Below, piece by piece: positions 42,062-50,440 of a stretch of 51,235 nt of DNA. Positions within the stretch are counted from its first letter, which is position 1. Every line of letters starts with the position of its first letter. The position numbers and the translations under genes were made by a program. Under the pieces are notes generated by a model. That model did no database searches. It was not told the DNA's origin and was given only the letters and a program-made list of their open reading frames with translations. The stretch is from NCBI GenBank assembly GCA_020029535.1, contig JAIBJM010000010.1, positions 1 to 51,235 on the forward strand, given 5' to 3'. The DNA is from Gammaproteobacteria bacterium. GTDB taxonomy: Bacteria > Pseudomonadota > Gammaproteobacteria > Steroidobacterales > Steroidobacteraceae.

Positions 42062-42298
42062 ATGAGATCGGGCGTGGCCACAATCATCCAGATCAAGGTC
42101 AAGCCCAATGCCCGCGAGGAAGGGCTCGAACAGTTGAGCGACGGCACCTGGCTGGCACGGATCAGATCCCCTCCGGTCGATGGCAAGGCCAATGAGGAGT
42201 TGATCCGGCTGGTCGCCGGGCAATTCAAGGTCAGCAGGGCGCGGGTATCGATCAGGAGCGGCGCGAGCGGCCGGCTGAAGCGGGTCCGGATCGAATGA
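42062..42298 (+). CDS. DUF167 (YggU) family protein
   Basis: A 78-residue protein starting six bases after the pckG stop. It has the family core: IIQIKVKPNAREEGL, PPVDGKANEELIRLVAGQF, and VSIRSGASGRLKRVRIE. The fold is known (YggU), the function is not. A GTG five codons in could also be the start. The last 47 bases overlap the end of the convergent L,D-transpeptidase gene. Confidence 0.85.
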   Translation: MRSGVATIIQIKVKPNAREEGLEQLSDGTWLARIRSPPVDGKANEELIRLVAGQFKVSRARVSIRSGASGRLKRVRIE

Positions 42299-43826
42299 GG
42301 AGGGTCTCCAGTTTGCGGTCGTGGCCGTAAAGGTCTTCGAGGAACAGGATCCGGCCGTCCTCGATGGCCAGCGCAGTACCGTACAGCACCATCACCCGGA
42401 TGGGTTTCGACAAGTACACGCGCTGTGCATCCGCGCCATTCATGGCGGCTTCGATCTTCGCCGGCGTCCAGTCGCCGGGCGCGTTGCGCAGTACGTGTGC
42501 GGCGAGTGCGACCGGATCGCTGACCCGGATGCAACCATGGCTGAAAGCCCGGCGGCTTTCCCTGAACAGCTGGTGCGCGGGCGTGCCGTGCAGATACACG
42601 TTGTAGGCATTGGGCAGCATGAACTTGATCAGCCCCAGCGCATTGTCGGAGCCCGGGCGCTGCCGCAACCGCAATTGCCCTGACGCCAGCGCATCGAGGT
42701 TTGCCGGCGTCGGTTCGACCGGTCTGGCGTCGTCTCCCTGGCCGCGGACGATCTCCAGATGGTTGCTGGCCAGATACCCCGGCCGCGAACGAATCTCCGG
42801 CAACAGCTCGCGCAGCAGGATGCTGCGGGGAACATCCCAGTAGGGCCGGAACACGACGAACTTCATCTCGCCGACGAAGACCGGCGTGCGGGTGCGCGGA
42901 TAGGTCTGGCCCACGATGACCGGCATCTGGATCATGTCGGCAACCCGGTCATGGATGGCGCTGAAGGCATAGAGCCGGAACTGCGGAATATTGACGATGA
43001 TGGGCGGCGTGTCGAATGCCGGCAGCCAGCGCCAGCGCTCCAGCGTGAGCTCGATCTGGCGTACGCGTTGCGCAAGCGGTGTGGTCAGCGCGGTAAATGT
43101 CCTTTTCCCGATTATGCCGTCGGCGTCCAGACCGTGACGCTGCTGAAAACGCCTGATGGCTTCAACCAGCGCTGGATCCAGCGTCGCGTCAGCCGTCGCG
43201 GCATCGACGGCAGACAGATCGCCGAGTGTCACGAGCAGCTTGCGCAACGCGGCCGCGCCGGAATAGCGATCTCCCGGTCCGGGCGACCGGCCTGCAACGG
43301 CCGGCAGATTCGTCAGCGCTGGATCGCCGGCCAGTGCGCGATAACGTCCGAGCCACTGCTGGAGCAGCCGGTAGTGATGGAACTGCGGTTCGACTGTGGA
43401 CAGGATTGCATTGACGTCATTCGTCTGCGCCAACCTCGCCAGCAGCGCGGCGGTATCGAGGGCCGGCCGCGGCTGGGGCAGGTCGAAGCCGGCGACACGC
43501 GGCTGCACGCGGCCGAAATGCAGATGCGTCAGGAACCGTCCTGTCGCATCCGACAGTGCGCGGTCGAATTCGGCCCAATGCATGGAATCCGTATCGCGGG
43601 CCCGCACCAGATCGGCGGCCCGCGAAGCCAGTGCCGGCCCGTCATAGTCTGCCGGTCGCAGGCCGTAAGCGTCGGCCGAACGCAGCGCCTGCAATATTTC
43701 TGCGGCCTGACGCGAGATTTCGCCGTTGCGGCTCCAGAGCAGGCTCGGGGAATCCGCGACCCGTGCGCCGGCCGCGATGGCCATCGCAACCATCGTCACA
43801 AGCAGGCTGAGGCATTTCGCGTTCAC
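42252..43826 (-). CDS. L,D-transpeptidase, YcbB/LdtD type
   Basis: A 524-residue exported enzyme that forms 3-3 peptidoglycan cross-links. GTG start overlaps the stress-protein stop by four bases (GTGA). Signal peptide or anchor at 1-22; YcbB-type N-terminal scaffold (about 28-210); peptidoglycan-binding domain 215-250 (LVEAIRRFQQRHGLDADGIIG); YkuD catalytic domain about 275-455 with HGTP and the H430-G-C432 active site in FSHGCIRVSD. LdtD-like enzymes are linked to envelope stress, consistent with translational coupling to a stress protein. Confidence 0.92.
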   Translation of the reverse strand: MNAKCLSLLVTMVAMAIAAGARVADSPSLLWSRNGEISRQAAEILQALRSADAYGLRPADYDGPALASRAADLVRARDTDSMHWAEFDRALSDATGRFLTHLHFGRVQPRVAGFDLPQPRPALDTAALLARLAQTNDVNAILSTVEPQFHHYRLLQQWLGRYRALAGDPALTNLPAVAGRSPGPGDRYSGAAALRKLLVTLGDLSAVDAATADATLDPALVEAIRRFQQRHGLDADGIIGKRTFTALTTPLAQRVRQIELTLERWRWLPAFDTPPIIVNIPQFRLYAFSAIHDRVADMIQMPVIVGQTYPRTRTPVFVGEMKFVVFRPYWDVPRSILLRELLPEIRSRPGYLASNHLEIVRGQGDDARPVEPTPANLDALASGQLRLRQRPGSDNALGLIKFMLPNAYNVYLHGTPAHQLFRESRRAFSHGCIRVSDPVALAAHVLRNAPGDWTPAKIEAAMNGADAQRVYLSKPIRVMVLYGTALAIEDGRILFLEDLYGHDRKLETLLIRSGPASAGRSRRS

Positions 43827-44608
43827 TTCACGACGACGAAGTCGCAGTCGAGTGCCTGCAGCAAATGCTGCGTCAGCTTCCCGCCCCGGGCAGTGAACGT
43901 ACGCCTCCGGGTTGCGCCGAGCAGGATGAGGTCATGACGAGACCCGGTCAGGAACTCCACCAGGGTCTGTGCAGGTCGACCGCGCAATACATGCGTTCGT
44001 TCGCTGCTGACCTGAAACTCCTGCGCAAGCTGCTGCACAGCCAGCACTGGAGCGCTGTCCGTGTTTTCGGTGCTGCAGACCAGTCCGAACTCCGCCCGGC
44101 AGATGAGCGCCAGGAATTCGCCAGCGTCGCCGACCGAACGCGGCAGGGCCAGAGCATCCTTCCGGGAGACATCCACCAGCGCGGCGAAGCGCGGTCTGGG
44201 CTCCCACGTCCGGCCACGCGTCAGCAGTAACGGCACAGGACAAGCCGCGATCAGATGCGTATCGGTCGCCGTCAATGTCGCCACGGAACTACCACCGGTT
44301 CCGATCTGCCTCACCACCAGATCAGGGCGACTGGCGGCAACCTTGCTCACAATTCCGGAATAGGTAGGACTTGCGCAGGCAATGTCGATCGCAATCGGCA
44401 CGTCCTCCGCGACAACGGAGTTGCGCAGCGCCTGGAGATAGGCGCGCCCCTCCTCGAGCCGGGAACGCCCCGCACCAGTGGCAGGCTCGCACAGGAACAA
44501 TTCGATACGCGCGCCAGCATGGCGGGCCAGCACCAGCGCCTTGCGCAACGCATGCTGCCCCTGCTGGTCGCGCTCCACAACGGCGAGGATCGATCTGAGG
44601 CTTTCCAC
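43823..44608 (-). CDS. Tandem universal stress protein (UspE-like)
   Basis: A 261-residue protein with two Usp domains (about 4-135 and 140-261). I start it at the GTG giving VESLRSILAVVE; longer readings upstream run into the FixL promoter and show no coding character. Domain 1 ends in CPVPLLLTRG, domain 2 in LLGATRRRTFTARGGKLTQHLL. The nucleotide-binding G-2x-G-9x-G(S/T) signature is degenerate in both, so ATP binding is doubtful. It is translationally coupled to the L,D-transpeptidase and divergent from fixL, suggesting joint control under low oxygen. Confidence 0.82.
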   Translation of the reverse strand: MESLRSILAVVERDQQGQHALRKALVLARHAGARIELFLCEPATGAGRSRLEEGRAYLQALRNSVVAEDVPIAIDIACASPTYSGIVSKVAASRPDLVVRQIGTGGSSVATLTATDTHLIAACPVPLLLTRGRTWEPRPRFAALVDVSRKDALALPRSVGDAGEFLALICRAEFGLVCSTENTDSAPVLAVQQLAQEFQVSSERTHVLRGRPAQTLVEFLTGSRHDLILLGATRRRTFTARGGKLTQHLLQALDCDFVVVK

Positions 44609-44715
44609 GGCGCCAGTGTGCTGGGCCGCTGTGCGCTGTCCAATTACGGCATGTACGTACAGAGCATGGCCAGGAACCCCGTATACTTGCCCGGTAGTTG
44701 AAGCCGTTGAGTTCC

Positions 44716-45879
44716 ATGATCCTTCAGCCCGCAGAACAGGCATTTCAGGCACTGCTCGACGTGGCGGTCGACGCCGTCATCATCATCGATCATCGGGGGC
44801 GCATCGAGACCTTCAATCACGCGGCCGGGAAGCTGTTTGGCTACACCGCAGCCGAGGCTGTCGGTGCCAACGTCAGCATCCTGATGCCGGAGCCGCATCG
44901 CGGTCACCACGACGGCTACCTCGAGCGCTACCTGACGAGTGGCATTGCGCACATCATCGGCATTGGTCGCGAAGTCGACGCGCGCCGCAAGGACGGCAGC
45001 CTGTTCCCGGCGTCGCTGGCCATAGGCCGCATACCCGGTTCAGAGCCGCCGCGCTTCGTCGGCTTCCTGCACGACATCACCCTGCGTCGCCAGGCGCTGG
45101 AGCATGCACAGCGCGAGCGGGATATCGTGAAGAAATACGCCGAAGAGGAGCGGCGCATGCAGCAGCAGATGGCGCATGTCTCGCGCCTTGCCACCATGGG
45201 AGAGATGGCCGCCGGCATCGCCCACGAGCTCAATCAGCCGCTGGCGGCGATCACCAACTACGCCGTGGCCTGCGAACGCCTGCTGGCCGCGCCTGCTCCG
45301 GACATCGCCGAAGTGCAAGGTGCACTCCAGCAGATCGCCGGCCAGGCATTGCGGGCGGGCGAAATCATCCGCCGCCTGCGCGCGCTGGTACGCACGCGCG
45401 AAGCACGCCGCGAACCGGCGGACATCAATGAGCTGATCAGCGAGCTTCTGACGCTGGCGCAAAGCGATGCGCGCCTGAACGACGTACACCTGTCTTTCGA
45501 GCCTGCTGTGAATCTGCCGCGCGTGAACGCCGACGGCATCCAGATCCAGCAGGTGCTGCTCAACCTGATCCGCAACGCCATCGAGGCGTTCATGGATCAC
45601 TCCGGCGGCGAACGCGCGGTGATCGTGCGTACCGGCAGAACCGCACAGGGCGAAGTCGAAGTGAGCGTCAGCGACACAGGTCCCGGCGTTGATCCGGCGA
45701 TTGCCGGGAAGATGTTCGACCCTTTCTGCACCACCAAGGAACAGGGAACGGGCCTGGGACTCGCCGTCAGCAAATCAATCATCGAAGCACACCGGGGCCG
45801 GCTGGATCACCGTGCAGACACTCCGGCCGGTGCATGCTTCTTCCTGACTCTGCCGGCTCTTCCTGGAAAGGAATCATGA
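44716..45879 (+). CDS. fixL: Oxygen-sensing PAS-heme histidine kinase FixL
   Basis: A 387-residue soluble kinase, ATG 44716. The PAS domain (about 5-125) carries the FixL heme signature: H65 in HHDGYLERY aligns with the proximal His200 of Bradyrhizobium FixL, and R71 and R85 with Arg206 and Arg220, the residues that sense bound O2. A helical linker leads to HisKA with H170 in GIAHELNQPLAAI and an HATPase domain (LIRNAIEAFMDH, DTGPGVD, GTGLGLAVSKSI). It should be inactive with O2 bound and phosphorylate FixJ when O2 falls. There are no membrane helices, as in Bradyrhizobium. The stop overlaps fixJ by four bases. Confidence 0.92.
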   Translation: MILQPAEQAFQALLDVAVDAVIIIDHRGRIETFNHAAGKLFGYTAAEAVGANVSILMPEPHRGHHDGYLERYLTSGIAHIIGIGREVDARRKDGSLFPASLAIGRIPGSEPPRFVGFLHDITLRRQALEHAQRERDIVKKYAEEERRMQQQMAHVSRLATMGEMAAGIAHELNQPLAAITNYAVACERLLAAPAPDIAEVQGALQQIAGQALRAGEIIRRLRALVRTREARREPADINELISELLTLAQSDARLNDVHLSFEPAVNLPRVNADGIQIQQVLLNLIRNAIEAFMDHSGGERAVIVRTGRTAQGEVEVSVSDTGPGVDPAIAGKMFDPFCTTKEQGTGLGLAVSKSIIEAHRGRLDHRADTPAGACFFLTLPALPGKES

Positions 45880-46493
45880 AAAAAAAGGAACCCGCGTCAA
45901 CCGTGTTCATCGTCGATGATGACGACGCGGTGCGCAGCTCCCTGCGCCTGCTGCTCAGATCACTGGGACATTCCGCTGTCACCTACACCTCGGCCACGGA
46001 ATTCCTGGCAAATTACCATCCCGATCAACCCGGCTGCGCGGTGCTGGACGTGCGAATGCCGGGCATGAGCGGCCTGCAACTGCAGGACGAGCTGAACCGC
46101 CGCGGCACCATCATCCCGGTGATCTTCATTACCGGCCACGGCGATGTGCCGATGGCGGTCGAGGCCATGCAGCGCGGCGCATTCGACTTCCTGCAGAAGC
46201 CGTTCCGCGAGCAGGATCTGATCACCCGCATCCAGCGCGCCCTCGACCTGGACCGTGAAAACCGCGCCCAGCTGGAGGAGCGGGATCAGATCCGCGCACG
46301 CCTGGCAGCGCTGACGCCGCGCGAGAGGGAGGTCCTCGAACTTGTCACCCAGGGCAAACCAAACAAGATCATGGCCGCCGACCTCGGCGTCAGCCAGCGC
46401 ACGGTGGAAATCCACCGCGCGCATCTGATGGAAAAGATGGGTGCCCGCTCGCTCGCGCAGCTGGTTCGCATGACCATGATCGTCGACGGCTGA
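45876..46493 (+). CDS. fixJ: Response regulator FixJ (LuxR-type output)
   Basis: A 205-residue regulator; ATGA overlap with fixL and a GGAAAGGA site. Receiver domain with acidic pocket VDDDDAV, D58 in VLDVRMPGMSG, Thr in FITGHGDVPMAVEAM and Lys in FLQKPF, then a LuxR-type HTH (LTPREREVLELVTQGKPNKIMAADLGVSQRTVEIHRAHLMEKM split over three helices). It fits the FixJ/NarL-with-FixJ-type receiver. Likely targets are nearby low-oxygen genes, but no site was defined. Confidence 0.93.
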   Translation: MKKKEPASTVFIVDDDDAVRSSLRLLLRSLGHSAVTYTSATEFLANYHPDQPGCAVLDVRMPGMSGLQLQDELNRRGTIIPVIFITGHGDVPMAVEAMQRGAFDFLQKPFREQDLITRIQRALDLDRENRAQLEERDQIRARLAALTPREREVLELVTQGKPNKIMAADLGVSQRTVEIHRAHLMEKMGARSLAQLVRMTMIVDG

Positions 46494-46498
46494 GCGCA

Positions 46499-47103
46499 TC
46501 ATCGATGCCGGACAGATCCGGCGCGCCGCGCCAGGCCGAACCACCCTGCCGTCAGCAGCGCAACCGCCAGCGCTGCCGGGAGCGCCAGCGGATCCGGTGC
46601 GGACAGGTAGAACATGCGGGCCACCGCCGGGATGTAGAGGACGATGCACACGACAACCGTCGCCACCACTGTGATTGCCCAGAACACCATCCTTCTGCGA
46701 TCGAAGAGTGCGGTCCCGGGCTCGGCGGAGTCCGCGAACGCCAGCACCAGATTGGCCGCGATCAACGCGGCGAACGCCAGGGCTCGCGCCTCGCCAGTGG
46801 GCAATTCCAGGTGCAATGCCTGGAAATAAGGGCACGTTCGCTGCGCATTTCCTGGACCACGACCAGCCCCACCGAGACGAGGGCGCCTCCGACCAGAAAC
46901 AGGCCCTCGCCCAGATCGCCCACCAGCAGGTAAAGCACCGCCGCTGCCAGCAAAAACAGGAACATGGGCTCGTGCAGCGTGCCGCGCAGGATCTGCGCAA
47001 TGCCCCTGGTAGCCGGGGCCTTGAGCACATTGGGGCCGACGCGCGCGAGCCGCGCCTGCGCTTCGACTTCCTCCAGACCTTCGAACCGGGCGGTCGGTTT
47101 CAT
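46499..47103 (-). pseudogene. Collapsed P-type cation ATPase (both ends kept, core deleted)
   Basis: The first 85-90 codons from the ATG at 47103 encode a normal N-terminus of a Ca2+/cation P-type ATPase (cytoplasmic domain with RLARVGPNVLKAPA, first two helices, then VVQEMRSERAL). Around 46828 the text jumps in another frame to YFQALHLELPTGEARALAFAALIAANLVLAF and the last membrane helices, which normally occur some 600 residues later. The actuator, phosphorylation (DKTGT) and nucleotide domains are missing and the join is out of frame. It is therefore a dead gene produced by an internal deletion. It converges with fixJ. Confidence 0.85.
46805..46825. repeat. Inverted repeat at the ATPase deletion junction
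   Basis: TTCCAGG (46805-46811) and CCTGGAA (46819-46825) form a perfect 7-bp inverted repeat right beside the join of the N- and C-terminal ATPase fragments. Such a palindrome could have promoted the deletion, but this is inference. Confidence 0.5.
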
Positions 47104-47187
47104 GGACGGAGTATCCCGGTCGCGATTCGCCCAAGGATGGGTATATCTACCTATTGAGCGCCAGCGGCGACTCCGTAAGGTAGCGCC

Positions 47188-47715
47188 ATGACGCCAGACA
47201 CCGAATCCGGCACCGAAGAGTTGCGCGATGGCAGCCGCGTCACCATACGGCCGATCCGCAGACAGGATGTCGATCTCGAACGAAGATTCATCGAGGAACT
47301 GTCACCGCAGGCGCGGCGCTTCCGCTTTCTGTGTTCGATGAAGACGCCGAGCGATGCGCTGCTCAGGCAACTCACCGACATCGACAGCCAGCGCGACGCC
47401 GCGTTCATCGCACTGGTCGGGGAAAACGGCGGACAGCGCGAGATCGGCGTGGCCCGCTTCAGCGGCATGCCGGATGGACAGGCCGAAGTCGCGGTCACCG
47501 TCTGCGACGAGTGGCAGCACAAGGGGCTGGGCACGGCGCTGATGAAGCGGCTGATCGAGCTGGCCCGCCGGCGCGGCGTAAGCGGGCTCTATTCCGTCGA
47601 CGCCTCGGACAACACAGCCATGCGCGAACTGGCCGATTATCTCGGGTTTCAGCACAAGACCGACCCGCAGGATGCCACGCAGGTGATCTACACTCTTGAT
47701 CTGCGCGCAAAGTAG
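47188..47715 (+). CDS. GNAT family acetyltransferase
   Basis: A 175-residue acetyltransferase; ATG follows AAGGTAG. The N-terminus LRDGSRVTIRPIRRQDVDLERRFI matches the GNAT module of Pat-type protein lysine acetyltransferases but stands alone here, with no acyl-CoA-synthetase-like part. The acetyl-CoA loop is EWQHKGLGTALMKRL (Q-x-x-G-x-G/A) and the late strands SGLYSVDASDNTAMREL and LGFQHK close the fold. It is divergent from the dead ATPase across 84 bases. Its substrate may be protein lysines. Confidence 0.85.
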   Translation: MTPDTESGTEELRDGSRVTIRPIRRQDVDLERRFIEELSPQARRFRFLCSMKTPSDALLRQLTDIDSQRDAAFIALVGENGGQREIGVARFSGMPDGQAEVAVTVCDEWQHKGLGTALMKRLIELARRRGVSGLYSVDASDNTAMRELADYLGFQHKTDPQDATQVIYTLDLRAK

Positions 47716-47718
47716 CGC

Positions 47719-48120
47719 TCACCCCGCCCATCTGTGCAGCAGGCCCAGCGGATGATGGGTCCGTGCCACCGAAACGATCAGGGCATAAACCAGCAGCGCC
47801 AACACCCAGCAGCCCAGGCGGGCCATGCGCGTGCGACCCCGGCGCAAGGCAAACATCCCCAACACGATGTAGACCACCAGCAGCAGCACCTTCACCGTGA
47901 GCCATGCGTGCACGAAGGGATACTGGTGCAGCAGGCTCGCCAGCATCAGCGCCGCAGTGAGCAGCACGGTATCGATGGTGTAACTGAGATAGCGCAATGG
48001 CGCGACCATGGGCCATTGCGCGCCGAGCTGTACACCGGCACCACGCAGGAAAAACAGGCCGCCGCTCGCGAACACGGCAGCGATATGCACGAGCCGGATC
48101 TGCGGATAGAACTCGATCAA
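47719..48120 (-). CDS. SirB-like integral membrane protein
   Basis: A 133-residue protein with four helices: a His at the end of helix 1 (RLVHIAAVFASGGLFFLRG), then RYLSYTIDTVLLTAALMLASLL, VHAWLTVKVLLLVVYIVLGMFALRRGRT and LALLVYALIVSVARTHHPLG. This matches the SirB family. The early His and the late HH might bind heme, but this is not established. It is 10 bases downstream of the NO reductase gene, so it is probably co-expressed and may assist it. Confidence 0.82.
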   Translation of the reverse strand: MIEFYPQIRLVHIAAVFASGGLFFLRGAGVQLGAQWPMVAPLRYLSYTIDTVLLTAALMLASLLHQYPFVHAWLTVKVLLLVVYIVLGMFALRRGRTRMARLGCWVLALLVYALIVSVARTHHPLGLLHRWAG

Positions 48121-48130
48121 CCGGACAGCC

Positions 48131-50413
48131 TTACTTCTCTGCTGCCCGGCTGCCTTGCGGGAGCTGGGCCTCGTGCCTGGGCGCCATCCACAGGCGCATC
48201 ACGAACCAGGTGAATGCCACGGCGCCGATGCTGAAGATCACGTCCCCGGGAACCCGCATCCACACCAGCAGCTCGACAATGGGCTTCTGCATGAAATCGG
48301 CTGATCGTGCATACCAGTAGCCGTGATCGATCGCAGCGAGCAGCTGCATGGTGCCGATCGGCAGCAAGGTCAGCAGCCCCATCAGCGCCAGGCCGATGTT
48401 CAGCGACCAGAAAGAGGTCCGGAGCAACCCCTCGTTCCAGACGAGGCCGGGTTTCAGTCCCCGCAGACAGAACAGCACCAGGCCGATGCCCAGCATGCCG
48501 TAGACGCCGAACAGCGCCGTATGACCGTGCAACGGCGTCAGGTTCAGGCCCTGCATGTAGTACAGCGACAGCGGCGGATTGATCAGGAAGCCGAACAGAC
48601 CGGCGCCGACCAGGTTCCAGAACGCCACGGCCACAAAGAACATGATCGGCCACCGATACCGTGCCATCCACGAGGTGGCATGACCGAGCTTCCAGGTGTG
48701 ATAGGCCTCGAAGCCGATGTAGGCCAGCGGCACCACCTCCAGGGCCGAGAAACTGGCGCCCAGCGCCAGCACCGCCGTCGGCGTACCGGCGAAGTACAGG
48801 TGATGCAACGTGCCAAGCACACCGCCCGCCATGAACACGATGGTGGCGAACAGCACTGCGATGGTCGCCGTCTTCGCCTGCAGCAGACCCAGCCTCGTGA
48901 ACAGGAATGCGATCACGGCAGTGGCGAAGACCTCGAAGAAGCCTTCCACCCACAGATGCACCAGCCACCAGCGCCAGTACTCCACCATGGACAGAGAGGT
49001 GTGCTCCCCCCACATCAGGCCCGCGCCGTAGAACACACCGATGGCGACAGTGGACAGGAACAGCAGCCCCACGATGGAACGCGACTCGTCGCCGCGCCGG
49101 ATGGCCGGCCACAGCGCCCGGCCCATCAGCACCAGCCACAGCATCAGGCCGATAAACAGGAACCACTGCCAGAAGCGGCCGATGTCCGCGTACTCCCAGC
49201 CCTGATGGCCGAACCAGAAGTTGTATTCCAGCCCCAGCTTCTGCATCACGGCGTACCACTGGCCAGCGAAGGCGCCGACGACGATGACCAGCAGGCACAC
49301 CCAGAGGAAATTGACGCCGAGGCGCTGGAACCGCGGCTCGTGTCCCGAGATGGCCGGTGCGATGTAAAGACCGGTGCCCAGCCATGCCGTCGCGATCCAC
49401 AGCACCGCCAGCTGCGTATGCCAGGTGCGGGTCAGTGAATAGGGCAGCACCTGCGAGAGCTCCACCCCGTACAGCTGCTGGCCTTCGATCTGATAGTGAG
49501 CAGTGATGGCGCCAAGCAGGATCTGCACCAGAAACAGCGCCAGCACCACCCAGAAGTACTTGGCCGTGGCACGCATCGACGGCGTAACGCGCACCAGCGC
49601 GAGCGGATCGGTCGCCGGCAATTGTTGCGGCTCCTGGCTGCGGCCATGCGTGACGGCATGATGCCAGCCGAGCAAGGCAATGCCCGCAATCAGGAACAGC
49701 ACGCTGAATGCGGACCACAGATAGGTGGTCGCCGGTGGCCGGTTGCCGACCAGCGGCTCACCCGGCCAGTTGTTGGTGTAGGTGATGTTTTTACCGGGGC
49801 GGTTGGTAGTCGCCGCCCACGCCGTCCACCAGAAGAACGCCGTCAGCGCGTGCCGGTTGTCGGCATCGGGCACGGTGTCGTTCTTCATCGCGTAGGCTTC
49901 GCGCAGCGCCGCCGTCGCCGGATCGTTGCCGAAAAGACTGCGGTAATGGCCGGCCACTGCCACGATGGCTGCCGCGCGATCCTCATCGAGGGTGATGGTG
50001 CTGGTAGCCGCGTCCCAGGTGTTCAGGCGCATGCGCGCTTCGAGACGACCGCGCAGCGCGGCCTGCCGCTCGGCGGACAACGCAGCGTAGCTCTCGGCGC
50101 TGGCCTCGCGCTGCGCCCATCCATCCAGCACCGCCGTCGCCTCGCGGTGCAACCAGTCCGCGCTCCAGTCGGGCGCCACATAGCTGCCATGTCCCCAGAT
50201 GGAGCCCAGCTGCATGCCGCCCATCGACTGCCACACCTGGCGCCCCTTCTGGATGTCGGCTTGGCTGTAGATCAGCGTGCCGTTGCTGCCGAGAACGCGT
50301 TCCGGCATGGGTGGCGCCTTGCGATGAATCTCGCCGCCCATGAACAACAGCACCCCGAACGACGCAATCAGCAGCGCCGCCAACCCCAGCCACAGTCTGC
50401 GTGAGCTATCCAT
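48131..50413 (-). CDS. norB: Quinol-dependent nitric oxide reductase (qNor, NorZ type)
   Basis: A 760-residue single-subunit NO reductase that reduces NO to N2O with quinol. The N-terminal NorC-like periplasmic domain (about 25-220) has no heme-c CXXCH motif, as expected for qNor. The catalytic part has about 12 helices: heme b His in RTWHTQLAVLW (about 332), FeB ligands H486 and E490 in VHLWVEGFFEVF, the His pair 537-538 in GTLHHLYFAG, and heme His at 629/631 in HGHTALFG. ATG 50413 (GGGAG upstream); a GTG two codons earlier is possible. It may serve NO detoxification or denitrification; no other nitrogen-oxide enzyme is in the window. Confidence 0.95.
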   Translation of the reverse strand: MDSSRRLWLGLAALLIASFGVLLFMGGEIHRKAPPMPERVLGSNGTLIYSQADIQKGRQVWQSMGGMQLGSIWGHGSYVAPDWSADWLHREATAVLDGWAQREASAESYAALSAERQAALRGRLEARMRLNTWDAATSTITLDEDRAAAIVAVAGHYRSLFGNDPATAALREAYAMKNDTVPDADNRHALTAFFWWTAWAATTNRPGKNITYTNNWPGEPLVGNRPPATTYLWSAFSVLFLIAGIALLGWHHAVTHGRSQEPQQLPATDPLALVRVTPSMRATAKYFWVVLALFLVQILLGAITAHYQIEGQQLYGVELSQVLPYSLTRTWHTQLAVLWIATAWLGTGLYIAPAISGHEPRFQRLGVNFLWVCLLVIVVGAFAGQWYAVMQKLGLEYNFWFGHQGWEYADIGRFWQWFLFIGLMLWLVLMGRALWPAIRRGDESRSIVGLLFLSTVAIGVFYGAGLMWGEHTSLSMVEYWRWWLVHLWVEGFFEVFATAVIAFLFTRLGLLQAKTATIAVLFATIVFMAGGVLGTLHHLYFAGTPTAVLALGASFSALEVVPLAYIGFEAYHTWKLGHATSWMARYRWPIMFFVAVAFWNLVGAGLFGFLINPPLSLYYMQGLNLTPLHGHTALFGVYGMLGIGLVLFCLRGLKPGLVWNEGLLRTSFWSLNIGLALMGLLTLLPIGTMQLLAAIDHGYWYARSADFMQKPIVELLVWMRVPGDVIFSIGAVAFTWFVMRLWMAPRHEAQLPQGSRAAEK

Positions 50414-50440
50414 AAGCACCGTTCTCCCGTTTCGACGGAG

